The notes under the pieces were generated by a model. It was not told the DNA's origin. It made no database searches and worked only from the letters and a program-made list of their open reading frames with translations. 64,000 bases of DNA from Vandiemenella viatica (lineage: Eukaryota > Arthropoda > Insecta > Orthoptera > Morabidae), in assembly GCA_031002005.1 (NCBI GenBank), contig CM061914.1, positions 10,340,148-10,404,147 of the forward strand, read 5' to 3'. Within the stretch, counting starts at the first letter, position 1. The number at the start of each line of letters is the position of its first letter. The translations under genes and the position numbers were made by a program. Shown piece by piece: positions 43,618 through 56,414 of the stretch.

Positions 43618-46424
43618 TAGGGACGTAACGGATCTCCGCATCTGCAGGTGTGGAACTTTCGTGTGAAATCCCACATATGATTTCACATCTGCATCCGCAA
43701 TATTTACTGCGGATGTGTAGAGGATGTTTTGTTTACATTGCAATATATATTATTCTTTTCTATTTATACAAGATTCTGCCCATCGTCTCTTAGCTAACAA
43801 CAATATGGTTATTTTTTCCTGACGATCTTGCAATAAAAATAACAATGAACTAAATGGTGTTACTACCTAAGCGACGAATTTACAAGTTTAAACTTGCATG
43901 TAAACTAAAGTGACTTCTTCACAGTCCAACTACACCACAGTAGAACTACAATAGGATGTGCTTACCCATTCATGCTAGTAAAAGGAGTCCAACAAAATGT
44001 TCCAAGCAATCCTTTCCACTCGTACTTTCTAGCGGCACACCATGTGTCCTTATCGCACACTCACAGGATTTTTCTTCCAATCATGATCTAACACCATAGC
44101 TTGATGGACAGCAAGCAATCGTGTTGGTTGTTTGTGAGACCCAACATCCAACATGTCCCGCATGTAGTTCTCTAACCCTTTCCATGGTCCATAAAGGATC
44201 TTTATGAAAAATTGGAAGAACGTAGGTCCTCCTAGTTGTACTGTGAATGGGCCGCTACAGTGGTGGAAAGGCGGGTGGCGGGCACGGAGATGTGCGGTGG
44301 TGTGACCTTGTGCTTGATGCTTGAATTAGTTGAGCCACGAACTCCACAAAGTTCACATGAAAAAGATTTGTTTTTAGACATGTGTGTCGTTATGTAAATA
44401 ATTCACTTGTGAAATCATCTGTAAGGGAGAAAACCACATACCAGGGTGAAGTATCGGTTTAATCACCTTAACTAACCTCTAACTTGCTTTAAGTTCTGAT
44501 AAAATTTTCTGGGATACAACTGTATAACCATGAGTGAGCCTGGATAAATTAACTGTAATGCATTACGGTCGCCACTTCCCTTGTTCCTTTGGAAAGCAAA
44601 AGGTTACTATTCATTACGAAAATATGCACTGTTCGCTTTATGAACATTTTTTGATATATTTCAGTCACATTTGAAAGTCACAATTACAGTTGAAATGGCT
44701 AAATCGGACTGAACATCTCCCAAAATCGCAAGTCATGAAGAGGAATAAATACCAAACTAAACCCCGTTAAAGAATTAAAAGTCTCATAGTCTCTGTACAT
44801 ACCATAGTCCTACGAGAAAATTCCATCATGGTTGCCGGTAGCGCATGGACTTACAAACTGAAGGTCTTCCGATGACCATAATTGTTGGCCGACACAACTG
44901 CCACCCAACAGCTTTCACGAAACTATCTAACACATAGCTTGTTTCACGAAATAAAATACAAGGCAAGAAGGACGGCCTCTGCGCTGCTTTATATACCTGT
45001 GTCACCTCGCTATCCAAAATAGTCTGTCAAAATTTTATTATACCCAGTGTTCAGAATTTAACAGTATATAGTACGTGATGTGAAGGTTTGTTGAGTTTAT
45101 GATGACCTTAGTTCTAAATGTACTCAGTTTACTGTAAAAAATTAAAATGCGTGTGCGTAATAGTAACTGACTTCCTGAAAAATGTTGGTAAATCCCCTAG
45201 CTGGTACTTGGTTTCCACAATTTTAGAAGTTTCAGCTGGATTATAAATTATTGTGTTTAAGCCCCTGTCATTTTGTTCTACGTTTGCTCCTGATTTAAAA
45301 ACTTTAACCTTTATTATTATTGGTGGTGTATTATAGAAGTTATTAACCTCACAAAAATGGAGGTGAATACTGCCTGGCGGATGTGATTAAAAAAACTAGT
45401 CTCTCGTTAATTATTATTAAAGTGCTGCTTATTTCGAAAAAGTGTTATTATCTGAATTTTTCTTTTCTTTTATTACACATTTTAAAAATTTTGTTCACTA
45501 AAGTGGTCTTATTTATCCACAATTTAATTTTGAAAGCTACCACGTTTTTACTTATGGCGTAATTATTTTAAAACTGACGTAATATTAATTATACTGAATG
45601 GGATGCTCTAAAACTTGAATATGTTGTACCAGGTTCTTTACTCTTATATAAAATTTACTTTTTAGCTCCGGAAATTATCAAAAACGTGTTATGTGGTGTT
45701 GAAAATGCAAGTGTGTTCAACGAAGTGTTTAAAATTATTTTTACTTTAATTATCCTGTCTGAAACTACTGATTTTTTAGTGAATTTAACTTCCTTTTGGG
45801 TTATTATTATTATAAAAATACTTTACTGCATCGAAAAGTGTTAAGAATTAGTGATTCAGTCACGTAACCAAAATAGACTGTTTACAAGTTGGATAACTAT
45901 GGATTCCACTGGTTCAGGTTAGTTTAAAGGTTATTTACTCTCATTAATTGTTTATTTAGGGCTTGTATTATGTGCTGAATGACTTTATTGCTTTTAAATC
46001 GGCGTATGTTCCGAGTTAGACTGCAGTATCGGCTTCTGCATGAAACGCGTCTCTCATGTCCTGTAGTTACTAGAAGAAAAATTTTATGATTTCTGGAAGG
46101 CTTACCTCCTTCCTTATGCCCTATAGCCAAGAAAAATAGAATTTAACCAAATTCTAAGGTGCTTACACATCCCATGTTTTTTGTTGTTGAAAGACGAGGC
46201 GAAAAATAAATCAATGAGGCAGTATTATATGGAAATAGATGGTACTTCTGAAAATGTAGAATTTGGCATAAAAATATACTTATTCTGATTTTAAGTTTAT
46301 TTTTGATAAAATCTAAATAATTATAAATTTATTTTTCCTCTTCTGCATCTGCAAAACATCTGCATCCACGGATGTCAAGCACTGAACATCCATATCAGCA
46401 AAGATAACTTCCATTACAACCCTA
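43618..46424. mobile_element. hAT-like transposon, 2.8 kb, no recognisable transposase
   Basis: Ends TAGGGACGTAACGGAT (left) and TAGGGTTGTAATGGAA (right, reverse strand) are inverted repeats. The 8-bp sequence CTGTGGAG is duplicated exactly at 43610-43617 and 46425-46432. Subterminal GCGGATG/CATCCGC-type words recur near both ends (43680-43730 and 46340-46375), as in hAT elements. The interior shows no convincing hAT transposase. A short ATGGATTCCACTGGTTCAG followed by GTTAGT at 45899 could be a first exon. Confidence 0.75.
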
Positions 46425-46639
46425 CTGTGGAGTAGACAGTTGAGCAGCAGATGGCTACTGGGTGGTCTATTTGCTGTCCACGCTGCTACTGAAGGCATAA
46501 CTGAATGGATAAATGATCTTGAAGTTACCCTATAGCTGTAATAATCATTTTTGTTGTGAATGTGTTTGTTAATCATACAAAACATGCATACAAGAAATAA
46601 ATAAATCTTTTTCTATTTTGATCATTAACAGTGGAAAAT

Positions 46640-48100
46640 TAATTAGCATGAATGCTGAACAAAATTTTAGGAACGTTAAGATTCAAGGTTCATGGATTTT
46701 AATATTACTGGGTGATAAGTGGAATTGACGGTAGTATCGATGATGGCAATGGTGTCAGTAACAATTTTTGTAATAGTAGTAGATTATGTGACTGCACATG
46801 GGAAAGTGAAGTTATAGTTACTATGTTTGTACTAGCATCAGTTCAGCAAATTGAAACTCAAGAAAGAGGAATTAATTTTAAACAAATTATATTTGTCATT
46901 ATGCAACTGTTTGCAGCAAGTCAAGAAGAAATGCAAGAAGATGATAAAAAGGGGAAGAAGAAATGAAAAGAAATATCACAGAAAAGGTTATGCTGAGAGA
47001 GCAAAAAGCCGAGAAACTAATGAAAGAAATGAAAAAAGATCTACAAGAGAGTATGGAAGAAATTAAAAAAATAAAGCAAGATATTGCAGAAATTTTGGAA
47101 AAGCAATTTTAGCAACATGAACAGAAAATAGAACTGAAACTGCCTTTGCGAGAAGAAATTAAAGCAAATATGAAAACAAAACTAGATGTTGGGTACAAAC
47201 GAGTGGAAATATTGTAAAAAAGACAGAACTGACTAAAATACTACCAGCAATGAATACCAAAGAAGAGGAAATTTTACAGGAGGCGAGTAATGAAAGTATT
47301 AACAGAAAGTGAAATATTGAAGACCACAGAAAAACAGAAGTGGTCATGAATGGATATGATAAAGTAACTCGTCTAGAACATGGAAGTAAATCAATGCCAC
47401 AGTGAACAGAAAATTACTAAGCACAGCTGAACGAACCAACAATAATAATAAAAAATCAGCTGGCACTCCACCTGCCTTACTTGTGGACTGTAAAATACAT
47501 TCATTTTGAAAGCAAAGAAGCAATACAAGGAAGCAATTCTAATGAAAGAAAAGAAAGATATATTTAAAAAATGGAGGTGGTATAAGAACAAATCAATAAT
47601 GCAAAGCAACACCTGGACAGCAAAGTTGTGCAACATAAAGATAAAAAAAATTAATTGACAAGAATTGAATGGAATGAAAGAAATAAAAGACATAAAGAAG
47701 TTATTTTTTATGAAAATGAACTAGTTGTAGCAACTGATGAAAAAATACTTCCAGAAGACTGTTTCAGAAAAGTTAATAGGAGAAAATGGGACAGAATTAA
47801 CTAACTTTAAAGAAGATGAATTAATAAATAAAATGTACAAAATAGTTGACAAAGATAGTTACTGTGTAGCAGCACAGATGGAAAGTAAAATGAAGTGTAA
47901 ATAAGCAATGAAAATGGAGCAACAATACAGAAAAGACGAAAAATAAAAAATGGAATAAGCAACAGTAGGAAACTGGAAAAAGCCATCGGTGGATAGCAAT
48001 AGCTAAGAAAACTGAAACATACTTAGCATACATGAAATTGAACTTAATACAATAAAATTGGAAATTAAGAAACAAATTAATGGTAAAAGTTTTATATAAT
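46640..48100 (+). pseudogene. A-rich coiled-coil ORF remnant, LINE ORF1-like
   Basis: Plus strand is purine-rich and reads, through frameshifts, as Lys/Glu coiled-coil protein (for example MKKDLQESMEEIKKIKQDI near 47040). This suits a LINE Gag/ORF1 or similar. Sequence of the same style resumes at 52110-52560 after the PLE, so the PLE may have split it. The family is not identified. The Phe-rich minus-strand frames here are complements of this bias. Confidence 0.4.
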
Positions 48101-49138
48101 ATATACCATTGTCCCCGTTCGCGTAAGGAATGTGTCGTCCTATTTTGCTGATACATACCTTCTGTTTATAACACTTAACTGCTGTTGTTTATAATCTATT
48201 CTCATACCCAAATTGATTTTTTAGCCTCCTGCCCATCCCTCATTTATTTTTAGCGGCTCTTGTTTCAGTGACTAGAACACTAATAATTCGTCTTAATCCA
48301 TATTCCTACGCACCTTATCCACTTGTTTTTGACGCGTACCTGCTACTGTTTATGATATTCTCCTACATGGAAATTAAAATTTTTTAGCATCCTACACTTG
48401 GGGGCTAATAACTCATTTTAACACATATTCCTGGCCTCATCTGAATATTATATTACCGCCCCACCCCTTTACCGCTCTCGCCTCCATCGGCGTGCATTTC
48501 ATATCGCACTATCGGCCAAGCAAATTATTTGCTACCATCCAAACATTTGTATTGATTTTATCATTCCCTTTTTGTGATAGATTATGAAATTCCAGTACAT
48601 AACCCCACTTAGTTTGTTTACCCATTGTCGCCGTTCACATATAGAATGTGTGATCCTATCACTCCGTTACCTACCTTCTGGACTTGTCTGCCATATTTTT
48701 TAACACGTAACTGCTGTTTGTTGGTGACGTTAGTCGATCTTTGGTAGTTCTCAATTTAATTCCCCCCTTCTCCTCTCAAAATGATTCCACCAACATTCCC
48801 TTACAGGGCACCTATTGATAAATACTTGTCCTCCTACAGATAGCATGCCTTCCAATTAGCCAAATTACAGTCTCATATCAGTTTCCTAAAATCATGCCTC
48901 TTCTTTAACATACCACCTAATGGTCTCACCATCAAACTTCCAGTATTCGGGTGTCCCCCACAAATTCACCCAGCCCTAAATGCCTTCCACTACAAACAGT
49001 CTTTGGCCCTCAGCAACCTCGTCCTGCAACACCAATCTGGCTAATCAACACTCCAGAAACCTCATATCCCTTCACAAAATACTTCTGCTCTCATCCCCAC
49101 AAGTAATCCCACTTATAAATCTGATTATATGACAATCA

Positions 49139-51557
49139 GTGAACTCCAGTAGTAGACATGTCCAGAACCATCTGCACAAGTTGTCCGCATTATTGAAGTC
49201 CCATCTTGCAGCGGGACAGTCTCTCCCCTGCCAGCCACTCATCCACCAATCAAAACTGCAGCCTCCCCCGATTTCCTCAAAATCGTCTATTGCCCAAATT
49301 CTCAACACACCTCAACCTCCTCCTTTGAAACCCATACCTCACTCTTCGCTCCAGCCCTGCCTCCAAACCTAAACTGCCAGTCGTGAATCTGTCCTCCTCG
49401 TCACTATCTGAACCCCAACTCTCCGTACTCTCCAAAGGCCTTACTCTTCCTCCTGCCCCTACATTTGACCGTGCCAACCTAGTTCGGGACTCCCTTTCAT
49501 TCTGCCGAACACTCCGCTGGCGGTACCACTTTGCCACTCGTGTCAGTGAACCTGGGCCTCAAGAATACCTGGAACCCAGTCTCCAAAAATTCAAACCACT
49601 ATCCACACTTGACTCACCACCTCTTCCCCAGAACCATCCCATACAATTTTTTGAGGAATTTTTATCCACCAGTTTGGCTTCTCCTAGTTTTCTGAAGTCC
49701 TTGACAAATACCAGCAATCTCAGCCCAGCTGAAAACCGTGCCAGAAAACAACTTTCGACTAACCCAGATCTTATCATTCTACCAGCGGACAAGGGCTCAA
49801 CCACAGTAGTTACGAATTGCAGTGACAATGTGGCTGAAGCCCTTCGTCAGTTATCAGATACCAACACCTACTGCTGCCTTGCTGAAAATCCCACACCAAA
49901 TGTCACAAAAAAACAACAGGAATATGTACAGTTTAATGGGCCCCTCCAAGTCTCACCCCACAGTCAATCTCTCTCCTTACTCCTCAAAATCCACGCACAC
50001 CTATCCTTTACCTCCTTCCCAAAATCCATAAGTCCGGCAATCCGCAGCTTATGGATCTCCTACTGAACGAATCTCTGATTTGGTGGACCAGCCCCTACAA
50101 CCTATGGTCTCTCAGCTCCCCTCCCACATCAAGGACACACAACATTTTCTTTTCCGTCTTTCCGCCATACCCCACACCATTTCCTTCAAACTCCATACTG
50201 GTAACCATTGATGTCACATCACTGACAACGCACATTCCACATTGCCATGGCCTTAGTGCCATGGAATTTTTTCTAGATAAACGCCCTCCCAATAGCTGCC
50301 CTAATACACCTTTTCTCATCACCTTGGCTGAACTGATACTGAACAATAACTACTTCCCCTTTGAAGGCAATATCTACCACCAAACCCGTGGCACTGCCAT
50401 GGGCACTTGCATGGCCCCCTCTTCATGGGCCGCCTGGACCAGATGTTTTTGGAGAACATCCTCCTCAAACCCATCCTGTGGCTGAGGTTCATAGATGACA
50501 TTTTTATGATATGGACATATGCAGAAAACACCCTTCTAAATTTTCTGGCTAATCTAAATACCTTTAATAACTTGCTGAATTTCACATGGACCTACTCCCA
50601 CACCCAGGCCACATTCTTGGATGTGGACCTATCTCTTTCCAATGGCCACCTTAGTCCACACCAAACCCACTAACTCACAGCAGTACCTCCATTTTGACAG
50701 CTGCCATCCATTTCATACTAAACGTTCCCTCCCCTACGGTCTTGGCATTCGAGGCAGTCGTATATGCTCCAATCAGAAATCCCTTATGGAATATTCAAAC
50801 AACATCTCACAAGCATTGGTATCCCACAATTATCCCCCAGCTTTGGTTCACAAGCAACTTTCACGAGTCACATTGCAACCTGTTCTACCTATCGACTGCT
50901 CCAAACCCCCTCAAACCAACCAGTCCTGGTTTCACAATACTTCCCTGGCCTTGAATCCATCAATAAAATCATTCAGCAGGGTTATGATTTCCTACTAACC
51001 TGCCAAGAAATGAGATCCATTCTACCAAAAATCCTCCCTGGCCCCCCCAGAACTTTTTTCATGCAGCCCTCCCAACCTCAGCCAGCTAATAGTCCACAAA
51101 CACAGTCTTCCTTGTCCCATCTGACAGCCCCAAGGATCCTTCACATGTAATAGACCCCGCTGTAAGATGTCCGACATTCACCAATGCCTCCACCACTTTC
51201 ACCAACCCGATCACTGGCGAGAACTTTCCTATCATAGAACATGCCACCTGTGAAACATCCCACGTAATATACCAGCAAACCCGCAAACACTGCCTGGCTT
51301 CCTACATAGGTTTGACTACCAATCCGTTAGCCATTAGAATGAATGGCCACTGTCAGACAGTTTTTACTCGGAATCCAAAACATCCAGTAGCTATCCATGC
51401 CATCTCCCATGACTCTAATAATTTCAATTCTTGTTTCACGGTCCGTGCTATCAGAGTCCTCCCAAACAACAGCAGCTCCTGTGAACTCAGAAGGTGTGAA
51501 CTTGCCTACCAATATAAACTGGGCACAAGGCAACCTCCAGGTCTCAATTTGAGATGA
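49139..51557 (+). pseudogene. PLE RT/GIY-YIG protein, frameshifted
   Basis: Parallel to the open copy at 56664-58355. N-terminal Pro/Ser-rich part, then LIILPADKGSTTVV (49770), VTIDVTSLTTHIPH (motif A, about 50200), GTAMGT-type motif (50390), LRFIDDIFMIWTYAENTLL (motif C, 50490), FTWTYSHTQATFLDVDLSL (50580) and SCHPFHTKRSLPYGLGIRGS (50700). The end has the GIY-YIG-associated TNPLAIRMNGHCQTVFTRNP (51325) and RRCELAYQYKLGTR (51500). Catalytic Asp residues remain, but at least four frame changes inactivate it. Confidence 0.82.
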
Positions 51558-51915
51558 TACCCAGTCAGTACTTTTCCTTCTCTCTACCCTCTACTTGCCC
51601 CCATGCCCACTGTCTACAGTATATTGAACCACCACATACCAGAGGTGATGTTTGACTACATAGATTCTTTTATTATTATATTTTTTCAATTTTATTTTGT
51701 TTACTTATTTATTTTTACTTTCTCAAATTTATGTTATGAACATTTGAATATATTTTCCCACACTTTTTGTAACATTTTGCATTCTCAGGTACTAGCTCCT
51801 ATTCACTGTCCCCTCTCACTGCCCTCTGTTTGAATTTACCCCCACCATGTTCCTGACTAACGGTCATTCTGTGAAACAGTCTCCTACTCCATGCTCCCTC
51901 CATGATTTTCTCCTG

Positions 51916-51939
51916 TTGACAAAGAGCCAAGTCTCGAAA
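51916..51939 (+). ncRNA. Degenerate hammerhead-like core of PLE 3' end
   Basis: TTGACAA, stem II GAG/CTC, then GAAA. Two substitutions from CUGANGA make activity unlikely. Its position before the GGTAAGTGGTGG end matches the other PLE copies. Confidence 0.45.
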
Positions 51940-52109
51940 TATTCATTGTCTTTCCTGAGTATTGTGTTTATTTATGTGTTCACCCCATGGTACCATCATC
52001 TAAGGTAAGTGGTGGTTCATTTCGTTATCCCTTTTTTTGTAAATCCATTCGCTAATTAGCTATTATTTCCTGGTAACTATATATATATATATATATATAA
52101 AGGGAGGAG

Positions 52110-52560
52110 TAGTTTAAGAGTGATCATACCCATAAGGGCAGAATTATCTTCAACAAAAGTTATTAACAGTGAAAAAGACACCATTGTAATGTATTTCAGT
52201 TCAGAAAAAAATAATTTCAATCTTGGAGAAGGTTGATGAATATTTGAATGATTGGAATAATGAAATCAGATGCATAATAGGTACACAGTAGAGAATGAAG
52301 AGACAACTTAGGACAACACAAAGGACAAAGATAAGAGAAAAGAGATGTGATGTGGAGACAAAAACATAACTAACAGAAAGTGAAGAAGAATATTGCGAAT
52401 TATGAAGAAACATGCATGGACTTCACAAGAATTTACAAAGAAGAAGAGACATGAAAAAGGATATAAACCAACCAAGTTTAACCTAGGAAAACACAGGAAA
52501 AAGTCTAGTGAGTAAATTCAAGAAAATTTAAAAAGTATATTTTTCATGAATCTTGCAATA
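52110..52560 (+). other. A-rich coding-like remnant downstream of PLE
   Basis: Purine-rich plus strand like 46640-48100, for example ISILEKVDEYLNDWNNEIRC near 52215. It may be the second half of the sequence split by the PLE. No family identified. Confidence 0.35.
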
Positions 52561-53760
52561 AAGTGAAATATAAGGACACACATCTTTCGTCGAAATATGA
52601 AAGTGCAGTTTGTCGACCACTTTCAACCACCATACCACCAACCCACAGCTACCAATATTCTACTACCAAAGTGCACAATGGGAGACTTGAGGCTACTATT
52701 ACACAAAAGCACCATTGGTCTGTGCTTGGTACTTTTGGCTATAGAGTGAAATATAGAGACACACGTCTTTGGTCGAAATATGAAAATGCCTTCCGTTGAC
52801 CAATTTCAACCCCCACAGCTACCAACATGCAACCACCGTCAACATGTTGAGAGACTCGAGGTTATTCATCATCATCATCAGACGTTTCTGCCTTTGTGGG
52901 TCGTCCTGCACGACCTCTTTCAAGTCTGGCGGTCATTCCAAGATTTTTCCTCCTCCACTTTTCTCCAAACGACTCCCTTAGCCTCTGCGTTTTTCTTCAC
53001 TTGGTCCATATTTCTTGCCCGCGATCTTCCAACTGGTCTCCTTACCTTCAAGCTATTCAGCAGTGCTACATTCATCATTGGTCCCGCCTCCATCCTCATA
53101 AAATGCCCCAGTCATTGCAGTCTTTCCTTGTTAACATCTCTTCCAATGCTTCCACTTGTAGTCTCTCCCCAATGGTTTCATTTATGATTTTCTTTCCTCA
53201 TGACATTTTTTATTCATCTCAGAAACCTCATCTCTGCCGCCTGCAATTATTACAACACACAAATACCAGAGGATTGTGCTAGGTGGTTTTGGCTGCAAAG
53301 TGAAATATGAGGACACATATGTCTATTGTTATATCAGGTGGCCCACTTTCAAGCACCATATCTACCACACCTACACAGCTACTCACATGCAATCACCACA
53401 GTGCAAGATGGAAGACTCCAGGCCACTACCACACATGAACACCAGTGGTCTGTGCTATGTAGTTGTGGCAGGAAAGTGAAATATATGGACACACGTCTTT
53501 GGTCAAAATATGAAAATGTCCTAGATCGATCACTTTCAACCACCATATCTCCCAAACCCCCACAGTTATTGACATTCGGCCAACATTGTGCACGATGGAT
53601 GTCTCCACGCAACTACCACACACAAACACCAGTGGCTGCACTAGGTAGTTGTGGCAGCAAAGAGAAATATAGGGACACACGCCTGGTCGAAATGTGAAAA
53701 TGCCCCAGATTGACCACTTTCAACCATCATATCTCCCACAGCAGTGTTTTAAACTAACAA
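52560..53760 (+). repeat. About 190-bp tandem repeat, interrupted
   Basis: Units share AGTGAAATATA(G)GGACACAC, GTCTTTGGTCGAAATATGAA, ACCACTTTCAACCACCATAT, CTCCCA...CCCACAG and TACCACACA...CACCAGTGGTCTGTGCTA. Units begin near 52563, 52747, 53298, 53474 and 53663. The array is broken by a minus-strand LINE piece at 52868-53262. A related stretch lies at the window end (63640-64000). Confidence 0.75.
52868..53262 (-). mobile_element. RTE-like LINE 3' fragment inserted in tandem repeat
   Basis: Begins (3' end) with (CAT)n at 52868. Minus-strand coding gives, through frameshifts, a GERLQVEALEE region, a degraded W-G-H-x-x-R-M block, GRSRARNMDQVKKNAEAKG and VWRKVEEEKSWNDRQ. This corresponds to the GHVxRM...GRPRxRW...W end of RTE-like proteins. 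It is the same family as 31850-32225. Confidence 0.7.
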
Positions 53761-53989
53761 TGCATCTGCTCTCTAATTTAAACATCATTTCACTTATTTT
53801 AAAGCATATGTGTGCAAACTTCTTTCGATATCGAATAAAAACTGTAGATTGGTGTTTTGTCATAAAAACTTTGAAATAATTTTTAAAATTCAAGTTCGAA
53901 TTTCTTGGTCAGGAATTAACCGATTGGAATCGGTCCAGTGCTGTTTGACAGGAAATGTTGTATACCTTGGCTAACTTGCCCGATGTTTT

Positions 53990-55350
53990 CGAGATATTTG
54001 CAAAAAAAAACTGAATGGTTTCAGGTGTAAATTTTGCTGAATTAGGGTGATGGGGGAAAGTGGGTGGATTTTTGTAAACCAAATGTAGATAGTATTTTTA
54101 TGTTTGTTTTAAAGCACACGTGTGCAAAGTTACAGCATAAATGGATAAAAACTGTGGGTATGTATAAGGAACATTGGCAAAAAAATAAGGGGGTGGGGGG
54201 GAGGTAAAGGAGAGGAGTAGGGGTATTACAAACTAAATGTAAACCATATTTTTCTGTTTGTTTTAAAGTATGCATTAATATCGAATGAAAACTGTGGGTA
54301 TGTAGAAGAAACAATGGCAAAAATTAGGGAATTGGGGCAAAGGGGAAGAGTAGTTGGCTTTTTTTAACCAAATGTAAAGAGTATTTTTCTCTTTGTTTTA
54401 AAGTATACATATGCAAAGTTCTATTAAAACTGGAAAAAAGTGCGTTCCTATGAACATCACTGGAAATTGAGAGGGGTACTGGGGAGAGTGGTTGGGCTTT
54501 GGCAAACCAAATGTAAACAGTATTTTTCTGTCTGTTTTAAAGTAAGCAAGTGCAAACTTCCTTCAAAAGATAGAAACTGTAGCTTTGTTAAAAGAACAAT
54601 GAAAATAATTAAGCGGTGGAAAAGGGGAAAGGAACTGGGTTTTCGTAAAACTAATGTGTACAGTATTTTTCTCCTTGCTCAAGTTCCATCGAAATCAGAT
54701 AAAAAGTGTAGGTTTCTATAAAGATCATTGGAAATTAAGAGGGGAGGGGGTAAAAGGGGAGAGGGAAGGGCTTTGTCAACCCAAATGTTACTGTTTGATT
54801 TAAATAAGAAAAGAAAGGGAAATTAACCCACGGTCAGGTCAGCGTGCGCGGACACTGAAGTGAATTAAGCTTCTTATTTAACTGTCGGTGAGTTATGCCA
54901 AGTTTTAAGAAAATACATTACGTGTGAAGAGTATTTTATAGCTCAGATCCAGTGCATTCAAGTTACATCTTGCTGAAGATAACAGCCGGTGTCACATTGC
55001 AGCCAGACCAGGCGAATCGACGCTACAGTCATAAGATGAGTGGATTCCTGTTTCTTGCGCTATTGGTGGCCGGATCACGGCTGCCGAATTTCGGGTGCCT
55101 GTGGTCGGTGGGAGAGAGGAGAGAAATTGCTCACCAATTAATTACCTACGATTACGTTCCCTGCGGGAAGACACTATTTACACCTGGCTTTCCCCAAAAT
55201 AGACTACCCATCGTCTAAGTATACATATGCAAATTTTCACCAAAATCGAATAAAATGTGTAGGGTTGCCATATGTAGGCAGTATTTTTGTTTGTTTTAAA
55301 GTGTACATGTGCAAATATCCTTCAAAATCGGATAAAATCTGTGGGCTTAT
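53990..55350 (+). repeat. About 145-bp tandem repeat, interrupted
   Basis: Units share ACCAAATGTAAACAGTATTT, TTCTGTTTGTTTTAAAGTAT, ACATATGCAAAGTTC and AATCGGATAAAAACTGTGGG. Units start near 54078, 54232, 54366, 54505, 54650 and 54780 and resume near 55270. G-rich segments separate them. The unit at 54780 is cut by an insert of about 415 bp. Confidence 0.7.
54800..55216 (+). other. Unique insert in the tandem array, short secreted-like ORF
   Basis: This segment is not repeat-like and splits the 145-bp array. It contains an 88-codon frame (54952-55218). An internal ATG at 55036 would start MSGFLFLALLVAGSRLP, a signal-peptide-like hydrophobic N-terminus, followed by about 43 residues with three Cys. 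It could be a retrocopied transcript piece or chance. No family recognised. Confidence 0.35.
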
Positions 55351-55599
55351 TTAAGTTAAGGGGTATAAAGAGGAAGAGGTTTTTTTTCTTTGGTCAGGAA
55401 CCTTAGCAGACACGAATTCAACAAGTCACCAAAGTTTCATCGTAATCAGATGAATGGTATAGGAGCGCATAGAGGACAATCATTCAGTTTCATATATATA
55501 TATATAATCAAATTAGGATAGGGAAATGAGCCACCACTTACCTTAAGATGATGGATGTGGGGCGCGAACACACATAAAAGACACAAACAATAAAGAAAT

Positions 55600-55624
55600 T
55601 TTCGGGAAAAAAACCCTTCGTCAA
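55600..55624 (-). ncRNA. Hammerhead-like core, outer left PLE arm
   Basis: Minus strand: TTGACGA (55618-55624), stem II GGG/CCC around a T-rich loop, GAAA (55600-55603). First base of CUGANGA is T. It is mirrored at 61734-61758. Confidence 0.55.
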
Positions 55625-56039
55625 CGAGAGAACATTACGAGAGGTGGGTGCAGCCGGAGATTGCCTCACAGAAAGACCGCCGGTTGAGAAAATGGTGGGG
55701 GTAAATTCAAACATCGGAAAAGTAGAGGGGCAGTGAAAAAGAGCTAATACTCGAGCAAAAATAAATATCCAAACTAATTTCTCGTTGGTGGGAAGATCAA
55801 AATATAATTAGAACTAAATATATATTGAAAATATATATATAATAATAATAATAATATTTATGAAGTAAACATCACCTCAGGTTAGTGGTGGTTCAGTATA
55901 GGTAATGGAAAGGAGAGGAATAAAAAAAAAGGTTAAACATATGCACTACTAGAGTTCGGAGCAAGTACGAAGGTGGGTCACGGGCGGATGTGCAGTAGCC
56001 TGAGGAGCTGTACCACGTGACTCACAGCCAATCGCGTGT

Positions 56040-56410
56040 CAGTGGCTTTCCTGTGTTCGTTCTGTGCGCATCGTGCTGTGTTCGTCAAGTTTACAGTTTA
56101 TTTCACTTATAGTGTTCCGTGTTTAGTGATTATTTTGCCCTCATAGTGTTCATTATGAGTGATGGTAAAGAATCACGCCAAGTGTTGCACAAACAAGCGA
56201 GAGGAATAGTGTTCCGTGTGTATAAGTACTTGAAAAGGCAGTCTTCTTTTGAGACCGCGCCACCATGTGGTGCGAGTCGCGCCGTTGCCAAGTGCCAGGA
56301 GCAGACGGCCTGCAATTCGCTGAACCTGCTAGCGCGCTGTAAAGTGACAGAAGCAAATTGGCAGCATCGCAACACATCTCCCTTCTCTCTCTGCGCAGAA
56401 CGCGAAGCCC
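56040..56410 (+). pseudogene. Foreign exon-like segment joined to a PLE
   Basis: A plus-strand frame from ATG 56155 begins MSDGKESRQVLHKQARGI and continues VFRVYKYLKRQ, with GASRAVAKCQEQT further on. This resembles the N-terminal helical region of Tc1/IS630-like insect transposases (xxLHxQxRxIVxxVYxYxK...RAVAxATG). The GC-rich upstream leader looks like a 5' UTR. It adjoins the minus-strand PLE exactly where that element loses its GIY-YIG domain (about 56415). Assignment is tentative. Confidence 0.4.
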
Positions 56411-56414
56411 TGTG

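Larger units (their letters stand above)
48107..52108 (+). mobile_element. PLE copy with duplicated 5' terminal region
   Basis: Starts with a terminal block CATTGTCCCCGTTCGCGTAA that recurs diverged at about 48624 (CATTGTCGCCGTTCACATAT), giving a tandem pseudo-LTR-like 5' region typical of Penelope. Broken RT and GIY-YIG coding follows (49139-51557). The 3' part ends with a hammerhead-like core (51916-51939), GGTAAGTGGTGG and an AT microsatellite (52079-52100). Confidence 0.75.

Noticed and set aside
47391..48156. Phe/Leu-rich minus-strand frames that look membrane-like
   Set aside because: They are the complement of Lys/Glu-rich, purine-biased plus-strand DNA and carry no conserved motif.
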